Below, one piece after another: positions 1-12,018 of a stretch of DNA of 64,000 nucleotides. The DNA is taken from NCBI GenBank assembly GCA_963978905.1, contig OZ022256.1, positions 37,000,001 to 37,064,000 on the forward strand, read 5' to 3'. Source of the stretch: Trichostrongylus colubriformis. Its lineage: Eukaryota; Nematoda; Chromadorea; Rhabditida; Trichostrongylidae. The notes below the pieces were generated by a model. It saw only the letters and a list, made by a program, of their open reading frames with translations, was not told the DNA's origin and did not search any database. A program made the translations under genes and the position numbers. The first letter of the stretch is position 1; each line of letters begins with the position of its first letter.

Positions 1-930
1 AGTCATCGGGATCACTTTGAGAAATTATGGATTTTGCAGTGTTGAAATTGGCGAAGGACAAACATGGACTCCGAAGCAGTCATCAGAGAGCACCCGAATG
101 GCAACGGTTGCGCTTGTCCTTGCTATGCTTTCGCTCCCTTCGCTATCCCACTACATATAAAATGCCGCTTGGTCTGTCTGTCCGTCCCTCCGTCCGCTAC
201 GAAATTAGGAATAACTTGGAAAACAACCTGTGGGGAGAGGGCCAAGTTTGAGTAAAAAGCACACATGGACCGGCTCAGGCCCGGCCCATAGTGGGCGGAG
301 CATGCATTGGAATGTTTCGTTTTCAAACCGAAAATTGGTAATTGGGTTCCAGTATGATTCAAACGTGGGTAGAAAGATGAATCAAGGTCAACGATAAGTT
401 TCTGCTCAACGCGAAGGGACGGTCCATACAAAAAAATGCATAGCTCGGTTCCAACGCAGCCTTGAAACCAGTAAAAAATTAGTAGAAATGATCAATATCC
501 ATGATATTATGAACACACTCAAAATGAACGAAGCAACGCCCAGAATGGGCGGAGCGTGTCGAATGACACTCTCTGCAAAAATAGTAATTCATTTTGAGAG
601 TGACTGAGAGATAGGGAGAAAATGAGAGGTAGTTGAGACGAGGCTTGGCAAAGAAGAGAATATTTACCAGTGGGTGGACTTTGTGCTGTGGTGGGCGGAG
701 CTTCAGCATTACTAAACGACTTATGGATATGGGAACGAGTTTGGAATGAGTGGGGCATGGGAGCACACATAAGCCATGTTAAGCTCCGCCCACCGTGGGC
801 GGAGCGTGCACTGACGCGTATGGTCTACGGATACAAAATTCTTCGCTTGGGCCGAAAGTGGTCCAAACATGGGGCAAATATTGTTAAAGACACCTTAAGG
901 AGTGAATTTTTCGGAGTGTGGTCTATGTAA
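1..930. repeat. GC-rich palindrome-bearing interspersed repeats
   Basis: No gene is seen here. The stretch carries several copies of a motif built on GTGGGCGGAGC: near 284, 547, 690, a perfect palindrome at 783-805 (11-base arms GCTCCGCCCAC and its complement around one base), and another near 1307. Positions 130-480 also hold a (TCCG)-rich segment. The same combination recurs in reverse orientation at about 26330-26600. Related palindromes occur in the 36.7-38.1 kb array. This looks like a dispersed non-coding repeat family. Confidence 0.55.
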
Positions 931-1250
931 ATAGGGGTGCTTCAAATAATAATAGAGAAAGAACGAGACAAAACTGCGAAAAACCCAAGATAGGACTGGA
1001 AGTCCCACTCTTTCTCACACCCCTCATCGTCACTACCGGGAGTAGTCTGCAGACGAACAGAAGGGCTAAATCAATTGGCCGCGAACGTTTTCCTGTCTCT
1101 CGTGGGCAACTCGCCCGGCTGCAGGATTGCAGGACGCCCCAAACCGCGCTTTTTCAATTTGAGCTTCGCCACACATCACCCCTTCTGAAATAGAAGGTCG
1201 TTTTCAGAGAGCATGTATCCACAAATCTCAATTTTCCTTTACTCCTCCAG
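930..1250 (-). repeat. Dispersed repeat R-A, copy 1
   Basis: This segment resembles the core of the inverted-duplication arms (about 18095-18450 and, reversed, 22700-23030) and a copy at 23680-24010. Shared landmarks are a run reading CCCCAAACCGCGCT, then a stretch like CACATCACCCCTTCTG, then GTTTTC...CATGT. No coding capacity is seen. It is probably a non-autonomous element of unknown class. Confidence 0.5.
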
Positions 1251-2296
1251 GAGCCTTTAAGATCGGCCATGAGTTTTTGAAAATTGACAAAGAGGCCTGG
1301 GCAAAGTGGGCGGAGCTCACCCCGAACGGTCCGTACGGACTCGGTTCCAACGCAGCCTTGAGACCAAGAAAGATCGGTTGACATGATGAATGTCCGAGCT
1401 AGCCTATACATTCCTAAAATTAGCCGAAATCAGCAGCTAGGTGGAGCTGGAGAACTAGGTGGAGCTTGATGTGATAATTGGCATTTTGTAAATTCATAGA
1501 AAAAGGCGATTCCAATCGACCCACTGAAGCCCGTGATGTTCAGCGTGCAGTAGTATGCGCTAGCCCAATGGTGAGGGTACCACAGATGAGAACAAGAGGG
1601 CGTGAGGCTCTACTGAGAAAACTTCATCCGTTCAAAGAGGAATTCAGTTTCCTTCATACATAGAACGATTGATAACCAATAGTAAGCAAGAAACTTTCGT
1701 GGTAGAAAGGTAGTAGGATCACGAGTTGTCATTGGATTGCTTCACAGATGGCGATTACCTACAAAAAAATGGCTGGTGATGGTTCCATCGTCGACACTAG
1801 CGAGCGGGGTGGACCAGGACGGGGTTTTTTGGATGGCGGCTTCACATGGGAACCGAACACATCTGTGTGCCTATGCGCCGAATTTGAGCACACCCATACA
1901 CATGCAATCAATAGCATTGACATTCACGATGCTAACATCCATGCCATTGTCGCTGAACATTGCAGCAACATCAAAACAACACTTACAGTGGAAAAGCATG
2001 TGATTGAGGAGACCGTGACCACACGGAACAAATCCTCCGCTTATCCGCGCCGACTTTCCACGAAGGCACTTTCCGACGTGCTTCGCGAACTTTGAGTGAG
2101 AGATTCACTGTGGATAAACGTCAAAATGCTCCAGCTGGTGATAAGCGTAGTTATGCTTCAGGACCTATCTTTTTCAACTCCCCAGTAGTTCTGTTATGCG
2201 GTTCTTTCGCTTTCAGCTACATGATGACATACTCCAGCAAGCAGCAATTGAGCTTTTGAGATTTACGAGTGCCGATTTTCAACTCTTCATTTGCAG
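1251..2296. other. No firm gene; unassigned ORF at 1748-2095
   Basis: A 115-codon + strand ORF lies at 1748-2095 with no recognised motif. The stretch just before 2297, from about 2214, reads into the receptor-like segment in a different frame and could be a degraded upstream exon. Nothing else is supported. Confidence 0.3.
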
Positions 2297-2662
2297 TTCA
2301 AGCTCATTTCTACTACATCGAACTATTTCATCTCCTGCTCCTATACTGCATGCAAATTCCAATTTCTTCCGCAGTGATAACATTAGAATCAGACAAGATC
2401 CACCACAGACAGAGAAAGGAAGAAAGAGTCAGCATATGCATCGGCTACTATTTTATAACTGGGCTATTGTTCATGAATAACTTCATTGGTGTAGTTTTCT
2501 GATTTATTGTTATCCTTAGGTGATAATGTACCACTGATCCTCGTTACCATTTTTTATGTCGAAGTGTGCGCTAGGATGCTAGAGAATGAAAAGGACATTG
2601 AAATGCGTATTTTGACCGTAAATGAATCTTACAGAGAATTATGGAGCTATGCAAGGCCGTGA
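2297..2662 (+). pseudogene. Sra/Srab-like 7TM chemoreceptor, 3' end, frameshifted
   Basis: The segment follows an acceptor-like TTTGCAG. It encodes a hydrophobic segment (ELFHLLLLYCMQIP), a basic loop (HHRQRKEERVSICI), another hydrophobic segment (YYFITGLLFMNN), then in another frame NVPLILVTIFYVEVC and a charged tail ending NESYRELWSYARP before TGA at 2660. This matches the end of Sra/Srab receptors as I know them: an E-containing loop before TM6, a P-L-hydrophobic TM7, and a tail with Y and a final W. The two frames join if one T is removed from the T4 run near 2494-2498. A 31-base intron (2489-2519) would also join them, but every other intron here is at least 52 bases, so a mutation or assembly error is more likely. 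Sra versus Srab was not resolved. Confidence 0.45.
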
Positions 2663-4592
2663 CTGAAACACTTCAGCGAACGAAAGCTGTAGGCCTCGCC
2701 TTGTATCTCCCCTTCTACACTATCTAAGGACCGTGAATGTTTCTGCGAGAGCAACACGATCCACTCGTCAACGGGGGATTATCTGCCCAAAGGAGTCTGG
2801 CAACGATTCGCAGAATCCGTAGGGGAAAGAAATGCTCGCTGGCTGGCCTAGATGAGGTCAATCCTCGATTTTACTCCAGCGCCATGTGGTTCAGTGGGAA
2901 ATGGGCCAGTTATCTCCTCCTGACTACAGTTGAGGGCAGATGATCACAGCTCAGACAGCTAAGCTTGTCTCTGTTTTGCTTATGGCAGATATTTCTACTA
3001 GTGCAACGACTTCTTGGATCCCAGCATCCTGATTATTGTATCCTCTACAGATTGCTTAGCGATTCAAAAAGCACATGTGTGCGCCTCTGAAGAACTGTCA
3101 AAATCACGGTCCTTGTGTGTCAGGAAGGTAAATGGTTCATAACAAGGACACACTAGAATACATCGTTTTTGTCCAAGAAATAAGTCTCAGTGGTTAGCCT
3201 GTCTAATAAAGCGCTTCCTCGCTCAAACGTGTTTAGTCCCAATCCACCGAGTACTCAGGGATGGAGAGCTTGACTAATCTAAATTGCTTTGAAAGTGCAG
3301 CTCACTGTCAGCACGCCACCGAGCTCTTACTTTCTACAAATACGAACAAACAGTGAGATTCCTTGTGCACAGGGGTGTCAAAAATAATAATTTATTCCTC
3401 CACCTTCAACCCCACATTAGTCGAACTTCAGCAAATTCTTAAGAGGTATTTCACTCCCCAAATTCAAGAAAACACCTCATACTATCAATAAACTCCGTGG
3501 AAGCCTTCAGCACGAATAGGATCGGGAGCTTCTTTTGCTTGAACATGATGTGTCACCTGAACCCGGCAAAATCCGAAACTTCGTCGCCCTCGTTCACAAC
3601 CTTGCAATGGTCCGTTCATTCTGGGTACCCGAGGGGATTCATATTGGGTGGTATTTTTAAGCGACCTCTTTTCTGCGGGATCCCCACGTTTCCAAGAGTT
3701 AGAACGTGCCATTACCATTGAAACCTCCGAAGGCAGATTTGAGGCATGAAAAATGACTTTTCGGATCATAGCAGCCTTGTCCAAGCAACAAGGGCTCTGT
3801 GACTTCCATGAATCGAAGGGCCAATCTTTAGGAGGCTTCACACAAAAGACCTCCGACGGAACCTGGCTCCACTGTTCCAAGCGGACCTTGATACTGTAGG
3901 TGCTCTGCAGCCCGTCTGCGACGACTGAAGGCTCCACATTTTTGGGAAGGTGAACGTAGTGAGCCACAGCTTGCTTCTGCTTTCAGAGGAACATTTCGGG
4001 AATATTTTACCCAATACTTTTATCTCTATCGCTTCCCTATGTTTTGTATGATGGCGGATGTGGGCCGTGAGCAAAATTATTTTTTTTTTGGCACTCTCTG
4101 TACATGCACTGAGTAGCCACAGAGGATGCTATAGAAAATATGGTTCATCACATGTGGCAATCGCTTACTAAAAGATTTCTATTGAACAGTCTAGTTTTCC
4201 TCTGACTAATCAGCTGGAGATTAACTTACCAGTCTAATCCACTTGTGATGTTTTGCTGATTTCCACCAGGCAGATACCAAGAATTCCATCTTTGGGTGGA
4301 TATCAAACGCTTTTTCTCAGACTACCATGAAGGGACCCCATAGTAACGGTACCAAACTTCTTTGATATGGCACATTGTTGTGGACTTGAACGCTACCTCA
4401 TCAGTGGAGTGATAGGATGGGGTGCAGGTTGCGGCGACACACGGATTTGGACATGCAACCCTGTGACAGCCTGTGACCTTTGGCCCTGTGACGTATGTCT
4501 TTCAGACACTTTGTTAATGCGAATTCTGTCGTCCTTACGTACAAGTCAATTGCGCTGCAATCATGACTGGGTGATGCTACCGTGGCGTAATA
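2663..4592. other. No recognised gene; long minus-strand ORF at 3485-3967
   Basis: The 160-codon minus-strand ORF at 3485-3967 is long for chance. It contains a passage reading AHYVHLPKNVEPSVVADGL, but I recognise no domain. A second minus ORF overlaps it at 3838-4074. It may be a remnant of a gene or transposon. The remainder shows nothing that can be named. Confidence 0.2.
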
Positions 4593-5299
4593 TTAGGTGT
4601 ATGCAGAATAAATGGCGCAACAGACCACTTTTTTCAAAACAAAACACCATAACTTCGCTTAGACACAACTTTATTTGACGAAATAAAAACCATCCGAATC
4701 TACACAACGTTGTCAACGATCTGGTAGCGTAGATATGCCATCATGATAAAATTCTGGGTTGCGAAAATTAATAAAGTCAAAGCGGCATTCTTAACCTGCA
4801 TCGTTTCGGCGAACTCCTTCTGAAGCAGGTTTGCATCGAAAACCTGGAAAAAGTGGTAATCCGCTGGGAATAGGTCTGGGAAATAAGGGGGGTGAGGGAG
4901 AGTCTCGATGCCTAATTGCATCAGTTTTTGCCGGGGGACTTGCGAAATGTGGGGTTTTGCGTTGTTTGCGCACCCGGCAAAAACTGATGCAGTTAGGCAT
5001 CGAGACTCTCCCTCACCCCCCTTATTCCTCAGAACTATCCCCAACGGATCACCACTTTTTCCGGGTTCTCGATGCAAACTGCCTCAGAAAAAATTCGCCG
5101 ACACTATGCATGTTGAAAATGCCATCGTTGACTTTATTAATTTTCGCAATCCGGAATTCTGTCGTGATGGCATGTTTTCTTCACCAGATCGTTGAAAAAA
5201 TTCTGTGAATTCGAATGGTTTTTATTTCAACAAATAAAGTTGTGTCTAAGCGAAGTTATGACCAGTTATGTTGCGGCCATTTATTCTGCATGCACTTAA
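4593..5299. mobile_element. Fold-back element made of two head-to-head mariner 3' ends, copy 1
   Basis: This is a near-complete palindrome of 707 bp with a short central spacer near 4945-4980. The termini read TTAGGTGTATGCAGAATAAA on the left and, complemented, TTAAGTGCATGCAGAATAAA on the right. TA precedes the left end; the right-hand TA is not intact. Each arm encodes the same C-terminal piece of a mariner transposase, on the - strand in the left arm (about 4700-5000) and on the + strand in the right (about 4980-5210). The piece includes LPHPPY, a degraded SPDLAPSDYH-type motif and the following helix. No N-terminus or full catalytic triad exists, so it is non-autonomous. A sister copy of the same length is at 61116-61822. 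Confidence 0.85.
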
Positions 5300-5661
5300 C
5301 AGAAAAAGATAAATTTTCAAATTGAGAGAAAACAAATGAAACCTCCCATCCCTCAGAGAAGATCCCATCTGTTCGAGTGGAATGTCACACCCATTTGTCA
5401 TTTCAGTATTCGCACAATGGTCCACTCCCTTTTCAAGGTATATCTGGAGAAAACTGTTACAGACAATAATTAAAGACACGAGCACGGCCACCGCTTGACT
5501 TGGCGACCCTACTGACCGTGTGTCCACACCGTCACCACGGCAGAGGTAGTCGAAGGTTGATTATAGTACGATTTCCGATGAACGTCGAAGTCGTGGTGCA
5601 AAAAAGAGGGACCAGCAGAGCGGTGTACCTTCCAGTTCTTCATGAAAAATTCTAGTTACTA
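5300..5661. other. No gene seen
   Basis: This 360-base gap lies between the fold-back element and the maT element. No gene, repeat or RNA is recognised. A short minus ORF at 5246-5527 has no recognisable features. Confidence 0.3.
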
Positions 5662-6910
5662 CAAGGTGCGACAAAATTACCCGTTCACCTGAACACTTCC
5701 AATTTCTCAAATTCTTATAGAAATTTTCCCTTTTAAATCGCTTAATACATGCTGGCTGAAAATTGTGGAACTCATTCATACTTGAGTGCTGAATGGTTAG
5801 GCGTTCCAACCTACGTGTTATTGGTGAACTTCATAAGGCCCAAGCAAACGAGAGGTATTGTGAAGACCCTTCCCGGTCTCCAAAGAGCGGCCCAAGATAC
5901 AGTAAAATGCTACAAGGAATTAAAGACCGAAGAGGTTAGAAAAGGAAGAGGGCGACACACGACAGCTACGAGCCGAAAAATGTGAAACTCGGGAGAGGAA
6001 AAATCCGAAGGAATGTAGATGGATGCGCCCCATGGCAGAAGTTGTAGGAAGAAGCGAATGGTCAATGAGGAGGATTGTCAGGGGAAAGCTCAACAAGTTC
6101 TCTTATCATCCGCAAAAATGCCACTCTCTGCATTATAGGGAAGAGAGACTGGAAAGATACAAAAGGTTGCCGCAACGGCTCATAGTGGCACGCGCTCACG
6201 ACATCGTCTTTAGCAATGATAAGATTTTCACGTTGAATCCAGTCTCCAACTCGCAAAGTTAGAGGATTATTGGGGACTAGGTTGCTGATGCTACAGCCAA
6301 AGGATGACTTCAGGAAAGTGCGAAACCGCTTCAAACCGTAATGGTTTGGGAGGAGCCACATCTTCAAGAGAAACTCCACATGTTTTTCCGTAGAAGCTGG
6401 CGTGAAAATTAACGCAGCGGTTTACAAGAATATCCTGGAATAAATCTCGACTCGTGGGTCGATTTCCTTTTTGGAAAAACCTACTAGTGCTTTTTAACAG
6501 GAGCCTGCTCCAGCACACAAAGCGAAGGTGGTCCAGGACTGGTGCGCTAAGCAGCCTTCATAACACATGATGAATGGCCCTCCAGTTCTCCAAATCCTAA
6601 CCCGATGGATTATTCTGTATGGACCATCTTAGAGAAAAAAGCTCGCTTCCTCAGACACCGGAAATTAGATTCTCTTAAAGAAGCGCTTGTGAAATTCTGA
6701 GACGAAATTCATGAACCTTACCTGTGTGCCACATACGAAGAGTTTGTCGAACGTATGAAAGACTGTGTAAGGCTCAATGTGATCATTTTGAATACCGTTA
6801 GCATGCTTTAAATTGTCATGTTTGCAGTAGATAATTTTGATAATTAGAATTGAAGTTTGATTGCGCAATGCCATCATATTTTCAGTGCACGGTAGTTTTG
6901 CCGCACCCTG
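5662..6910 (+). mobile_element. Degenerate maT-type (Tc1/mariner superfamily) transposon
   Basis: TIRs read CAAGGTGCGACAAAATTACC on the left and, complemented, CAGGGTGCGGCAAAACTACC on the right, each flanked by TA (5660-5661, 6911-6912). The + strand encodes a broken transposase: a tract ending ARAHDIVFSNDKIFTLN (6180-6235), a second like APAHKAKVVQDW (about 6503-6540), and EWPSSSPNPNPMDYSVWT near 6572. By comparison with the family's SDEK, QDSAPAH and SPDLNPMDY motifs, all three catalytic aspartates appear replaced (N, E, N). Several stops and frame changes interrupt the reading frame, so it is an old dead copy. The maT assignment rests on the TIR style and the NPMDYSVW motif. Confidence 0.8.
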
Positions 6911-6912
6911 TA

Positions 6913-8487
6913 GATTGCGAGGTTCGTCGCCCAAGGCTGCTATCGTCATATCCTTTCGATGCAACTTTCAACGCTTGATTATGTGAAACACTCTGATGGG
7001 TATGTGGAGATGCATGTCGTATAATGACAAGATAAAATAAGGATAAGAAGCACTGCTTGCGTACATTTTGCCTCGCCCTCGTAACTTTTTGTGTAGGCCT
7101 AATCGCATACGAATGCCGTACGATTCCAATAAGGCGCCTTACAAGGAAATGATAAATATTAAACGCTTCAAGTACTGAAGACGTACTAAAATCAAAGTGA
7201 GAGATGAAACTGTAAAAACGAAGGAACATCGAAACCAACAGGTTAAAGGAACACGAGCGCTAGGATGGCTCTGCTAAGCTATAGTAACAGATACGCGCCG
7301 AAATACGACACTGCGGCTGAGTGAATCATTGCCTATCCAGACTATTCCTATGCAATGAGTCATTTTCATTTGAGGAATATGAATAAACCGTGGCGCTTTC
7401 GGCAGACAGCTACAGCTCAAGAGGTTGTTCGGGCAGGCGCTTCAAGCCTCTTCAGAGCCGCAAGCACTTCGTAGACACACGCACAATGGCGAATTTGGTC
7501 CGATTGTTTGACTCATTTCCTTCTTACTTTATTCCGTTCCTATGACTCAGAGGCATTTTCTGGAATGAACGAAGTCAGGAAACGCAAAACACTTGACATT
7601 TAGTCAATGGGCAAGCAGGTGATTACCGTATTGGCGTTGTAGAATAGCTCTGACATTTCAACAGAAGACATGGGGGGCGCAACGGTGAGATTGCGCGTTC
7701 TCTCTCATTCCAGCTTCGCGCTTTTAGCACTCCGAGTCAAATGGTTTCGATGAAAGGTTGCCAGTGCAAATAGGCAATAAAAAGTTTGTGAAGCTCTGCA
7801 TCAGCCACGAATACAAATTCCATCCATAATTTCGGAGGTGTATGAATGGTCACCTGGTCGATACCACGATTTGAGGATTTACCTACACTCCCAGTCTGTA
7901 GTTCCATCTTGAGCATGTCTAGCTGCGGACTGCTATCCCAGTGTGTTGATTTTGTTGGGCAAAGCCGTTCTTGGGATCGCCCGTGTGGCAGCAGCGACCC
8001 ATGAAAATTTATTGAATGATAAGGGCGTTTGAAATGCTGCCTGAATTTCATGATTTTTTGGCGAATGTTTCACTGTAACGTTAATACGAAGTTTTGCTTC
8101 GAGCGATAATTCAGTTGGATTGATGCAATGCACTGACGAAACCATTTCTAGGCTTGTTAAGACCGATTTCATCCACTTTTTTTCGAAAGGGAAGTGCTGC
8201 CGAGATGCTGCTTACGACATCCACATAAAAGCCATCAGCATCTACTGCGTCATTTAGCAAAGCATTTGACGGGTACAGGGGGCAAAGCAAACTATATTGG
8301 ATTGAAGATTCGTATAGGGATGATTCGGATTAAAGTCCAGATACTGTTTTGCTGTGAATGCGGAAAATAGCAACATTTCCGTAACTTCAGTTGACCATGT
8401 GAAATACCAAGATGGCGTGTGTTGACTGGTAGTCTTAAAAGAATACCAGGACCATAGAGATTGCCTACTGCGGTATGCTAAAATTAG
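6913..8487. other. No recognised gene
   Basis: Minus-strand ORFs at 6882-7238, 7737-8051 and 7933-8172 have no domain I recognise. The last two overlap in different frames and may be one degraded coding segment. No RNA gene or repeat is recognised. Confidence 0.25.
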
Positions 8488-10460
8488 CGGGATTGGTCGA
8501 AATTCAAAGCCTTTTCGCTGAAATTTACTGAAAAGTTAAATAAATATAACGCAAACATGGAAAAGAAAATCATCATGTCCAAAAACAAACACCGTTTTTT
8601 CAAATTCATGCGATCCAGATTGCGAGAGAAATCCCACTTTTCTGATCTGAGGTATCAAGGACAACTCTTGCTAAATGACAAGGATAAAGCCAATGCTTTT
8701 GCGATTGAATTTTCCAAAGCCTTCCACTGTGATGACAGCAATCTACCAGCGTTCACTTCAATGGTTGAAAATAAAATGCAAACGTTCCCCTACTTCGATT
8801 CCAAAGAAATTTTTGAAGCCTTAGTCAAATGGCCATCTTCACACTCGATAACTCCAGATGAGGTCCCCTTTTCATTTGTTAAAAACGTAGCTCATGCCAT
8901 TGCTTACCCCCTCTCGTATTTGTACAACCAGTCTATCATGTATTCCCAAGTCCCTCTACTATGGAAACATTCTTATGTGACACCAATTAAAAAGTGTTCT
9001 CCTTCTTCGGACATTGCTAATTACAGGCCTATTAGTATTACCTCATATTTTTCTAGACTCTTTGGAAAACTGTTAAAAAAGCATATCCTCCGTCATTTAG
9101 AGCAGAACGGTATAATCCCAATCTCACAACATGGTTTTGTCAAAGGGAAGTCTGTAGTTACGAATTTGCTTGAATCATTAAACGATTGGACCATGGCCCT
9201 AGACAATAAGAAGTGTGTGGACGTAATATACTTTGATTTTACCAAGGCCTTTGACAAAGTTTGCCACCAAAAGCTTCTATACAAATTGGGCAAGCTGGGT
9301 TTTCATGAGAAAGTTTACAAGTGGATACAAGAATTTATTTGTGGTAGGACATTCCAAGTACGTGTTAACTCATCTTACTCGGACGTCTTTAAAGTTATCA
9401 GCGGTGTTCCTCAAGGGGGAGTTTTATCACCCATACTTTTCGCTATTTACTCGTCAGATCTAGAAAACATTGCCGTTAATAATGAAGTCGCCTGTATACA
9501 GTTCGCTGATGATGTAAAGTTTTACAAAGTGATCAACAGGCCCCAAGACACCATTAACTTACAGAAATCAATTGATGGACTTGTGAAATGGTCACTTGAA
9601 TGGCAATTGCCACTATCCTCCATCAAAACAGTACACATGCAAATTGGATCCTTGACTTCAGTGAACAGAGCTTATTCTATGAATGGTTTGGAAATTTCCA
9701 AGGTTAAAGAAGTTAAAGACTTAGGATTTTGCTACAACTCCAAACTTGAGTTCACCTCTCATTATAAACAAATTCATAAGAAGGCAATTAATCGGACTTA
9801 TCACATTTTCAAAGCTTTGGTGACAAAGAATACTAAAATCCTCATACAAGCCTACAAAACTTACGTGCGTTCGCTGGTGGAAAATGGGACAGTTATATTT
9901 TGCCCCATCAAAAAGAAAGACATCGCGTTAATTGAGAGAGTACAAAACAATTTCACCAGGAAAGTCTTAATTCGAAATGGGGATTCCTATACTCCAGAAT
10001 CCCCAATGGAGCTATTAGAAATAAGTACTTTGGTCTGCCATCCCTTCAAGCGAGGCGCTATCTCTTTGACCTATGTATGCTGCATAATATCTTGTCTAGC
10101 AAATCGTCGGTTAATGTTCCCAAATTCTACAATTTATTGCCGTCAGTGACCAGAGGTGGGCAGCATAAGATCTCCTTCCCTAGACCAAAAACAGCTCTTA
10201 GAAGAAATTTTTTCACGGTTAGAGCGGGTCTTGCGTTTCTGCGGGTTACGAAAGCTTCTGCCAAATGTAGCTCGTTGGCGTCTTTCAGGCGTATGGTTGC
10301 AAAACAAGTTCTCGAAGCATAGTTGCCGCAGCAGTATTTTACTCTATTCACTTCATGTTCAGGTCTCCATCTTGAGTTTGTATTCTTGTTTTTTCTCTGG
10401 TTGTTGTATTATTTCTAACGCTGTCTTATACAACGTATTCAATAAATAAATAAATAAAAA
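8488..10460 (+). mobile_element. 5'-truncated CR1/L2-like LINE with (AATA)n tail
   Basis: The element holds a reverse transcriptase ORF, then a short 3' region ending in a simple tail of repeated AATA at 10440-10460, which marks the 3' end of this group of non-LTR elements. The reading frame is open from 8488. No apurinic endonuclease domain is present, so the copy lacks its 5' half, as usual for incomplete target-primed reverse transcription. The tail directly abuts a fold-back MITE that begins at about 10459. No target-site duplication was recognised. Confidence 0.8.
8557..10322 (+). pseudogene. Non-LTR reverse transcriptase (CR1/L2-like)
   Basis: The 530-codon frame from ATG 8557 stops at 10149. 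RT motifs appear in order: NYRPISITSYFSRLFGK, QHGFVKGKSVVTNLLES, a DFTKAFDKVCHQKL block, SGVPQGGVLSPILFAIY, and the catalytic box QFADDVKFYK (TTCGCTGATGAT at 9502-9513, residues 316-319). The polymerase core therefore looks intact. The C-terminal part continues in another frame (LQARRYLFDLCMLHNIL and onward) to 10322, which implies a one-base deletion near 10031-10036. The endonuclease domain is missing. The enzyme would copy the element's RNA at a nicked target, but this truncated copy cannot be autonomous. Family assignment is by motif pattern only. Confidence 0.85.
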
Positions 10461-10881
10461 TCGTGCTTAGAAAAAGTATCTCTGTCCTACATATATATCC
10501 TTGTTGGAGTTGCCTAATAAGGCCTTCATGCTAGGTTTCACGCGAAAGCGAGTGTCCGGCTGAATTACAGGTGGACGAGGGGGCAAGGTCTTAGGAGAAA
10601 TGCCCGCCCCATAGTCTCCCGCGGTCAGACACGCATAGTGTGAACATGAAGTTACGTAAACAGTCCCACTTTCCGCCTCCGACAGTGGCGGACGACGGGA
10701 CGAGCATTTACTCCGAGCCCCACCCTCCCCCCCTCCCCCACCTTCCATTGGTCGCCAATTTAAGGAGCTTTCACTCGACCGATTCTGCCTTTTTCGCATG
10801 GAATGCATGTGGCCCATAATGAGCAGATACAACATAAATATATAGGGAACAGAAAGAGTTATTTCTATGCCCACGATTCCT
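10459..10881. mobile_element. Fold-back MITE family M1, copy a
   Basis: Inverted ends resemble the family ends GAATCGTCTACGG: AATCGTGCTTAGAAAAAG on the left and ...CCCACGATTCC on the right. Inner landmarks are TTCACGCGAAA...GGC and CATGTGGCCC. GC-rich arms and a tract like CAGTCCCACTTTCC mark the middle. The 142-codon minus ORF (10467-10895) is a by-product of this repeat. Related copies are at 14040-15941, 33854-35522, 50730-51146, 56710-56955 and, as a half, 50467-50560. Confidence 0.7.
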
Positions 10882-12018
10882 TCGAAGTGAAGCATGTATG
10901 ACGAAAAATAGCTGTTTCAGTGGTTAGTCTTAAGCTGTTTTAAACTGCAGGTTATCACTAGTCCATGACCTCGTGCAGCAGAATTCGAACAGCAGGCGCG
11001 CTTTCATCAGAGCATACTTGTATGTATGACCAGAACACTACAGACAGCAGCATATTTTACCTTCTACATGATCAGAATGTCTTGAGTACGAAATTCATCT
11101 TGTTGCACCAGTTGTTAGTGTGCCGGCACATCGCATTTCGGTTTCTCCTCAGCACCTTATATAACAGAAAAACCTTTTCAACATGACCAAGTTGAGTCAT
11201 TCGTTCAATCTATATGATGCCAAAAGCCGCTGTTATTAGAGGCTAGCAGAAGCCTTGCTGACAGTGAGCCCACCGTCGGTTGACGACCACGGATGAGGCC
11301 CCATTTTTAGATGCAGGTACGGCTCATTAGTTCCTCCGAAAATGTCATTCGCCTTTTGTAGACATAGGCTCCGTGTCCATAAAGGATCTCATGAAATGAA
11401 TAAGAAATCTAGGTACGGTGTTGACTGGGTTACAAACGTAGAACTGATTCATTCATACCACGACGATTGTCTGGAACGACATTAGGCATTGCATTGCTTC
11501 ATGAACTACTTAGAAGGGTTTTTTTGCTCTATGGAAAACATGTTCGTTTTTGTTTTGGCTGTGTCATACTGACTGTGTGACAGCGGCCCAGTTGACATTA
11601 TAGTGCATTTTTTTTCAAGCAGGAACTCAAGAAATTTGGTCAGTAGTGTTTCCCGTCCCTACTCATTACCTGTACTTGGGCTTCCACCACTCTCTCAGCT
11701 GATTGGTTGAGAAAATTGTTTTTTGCCGTGGTTCGAAGCAATTGTCAAAAATCACCGAGTTGTGACGAAGCACTAAATATGGAGAAAGAGCAACGTGACT
11801 TTTCGAGCAACTAATTGGTGGATCTCGCAGAAGAGGTCGGGGCTAAGTACGGGACACATGATTGATTAATTTTCTTGAAGTGAAATATGTTTTAAAAACA
11901 ATTACTGGTTTGATAAATTTTGTCGACTGAATCAACCATTCGCCACCTTAAAAATTGGCCCCATTATGACGCACACAGAAACTTAACAAGTCATTGATCG
12001 TGAGCAGAAAAATCTTTT
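10882..12018. other. No recognised gene
   Basis: Only short ORFs without motifs are present (for example 10965-11186). No RNA gene, simple repeat or transposon end was recognised. Confidence 0.25.

Noticed and set aside
2489..2519. A 31-base intron joining the Sra-like frames
   Set aside because: All other introns seen are at least 52 bases and the donor GTGTAG is weak; a one-base indel in a T-run explains it better.
10467..10895. 142-codon minus ORF
   Set aside because: It coincides with a palindromic MITE copy; other copies do not keep the frame.
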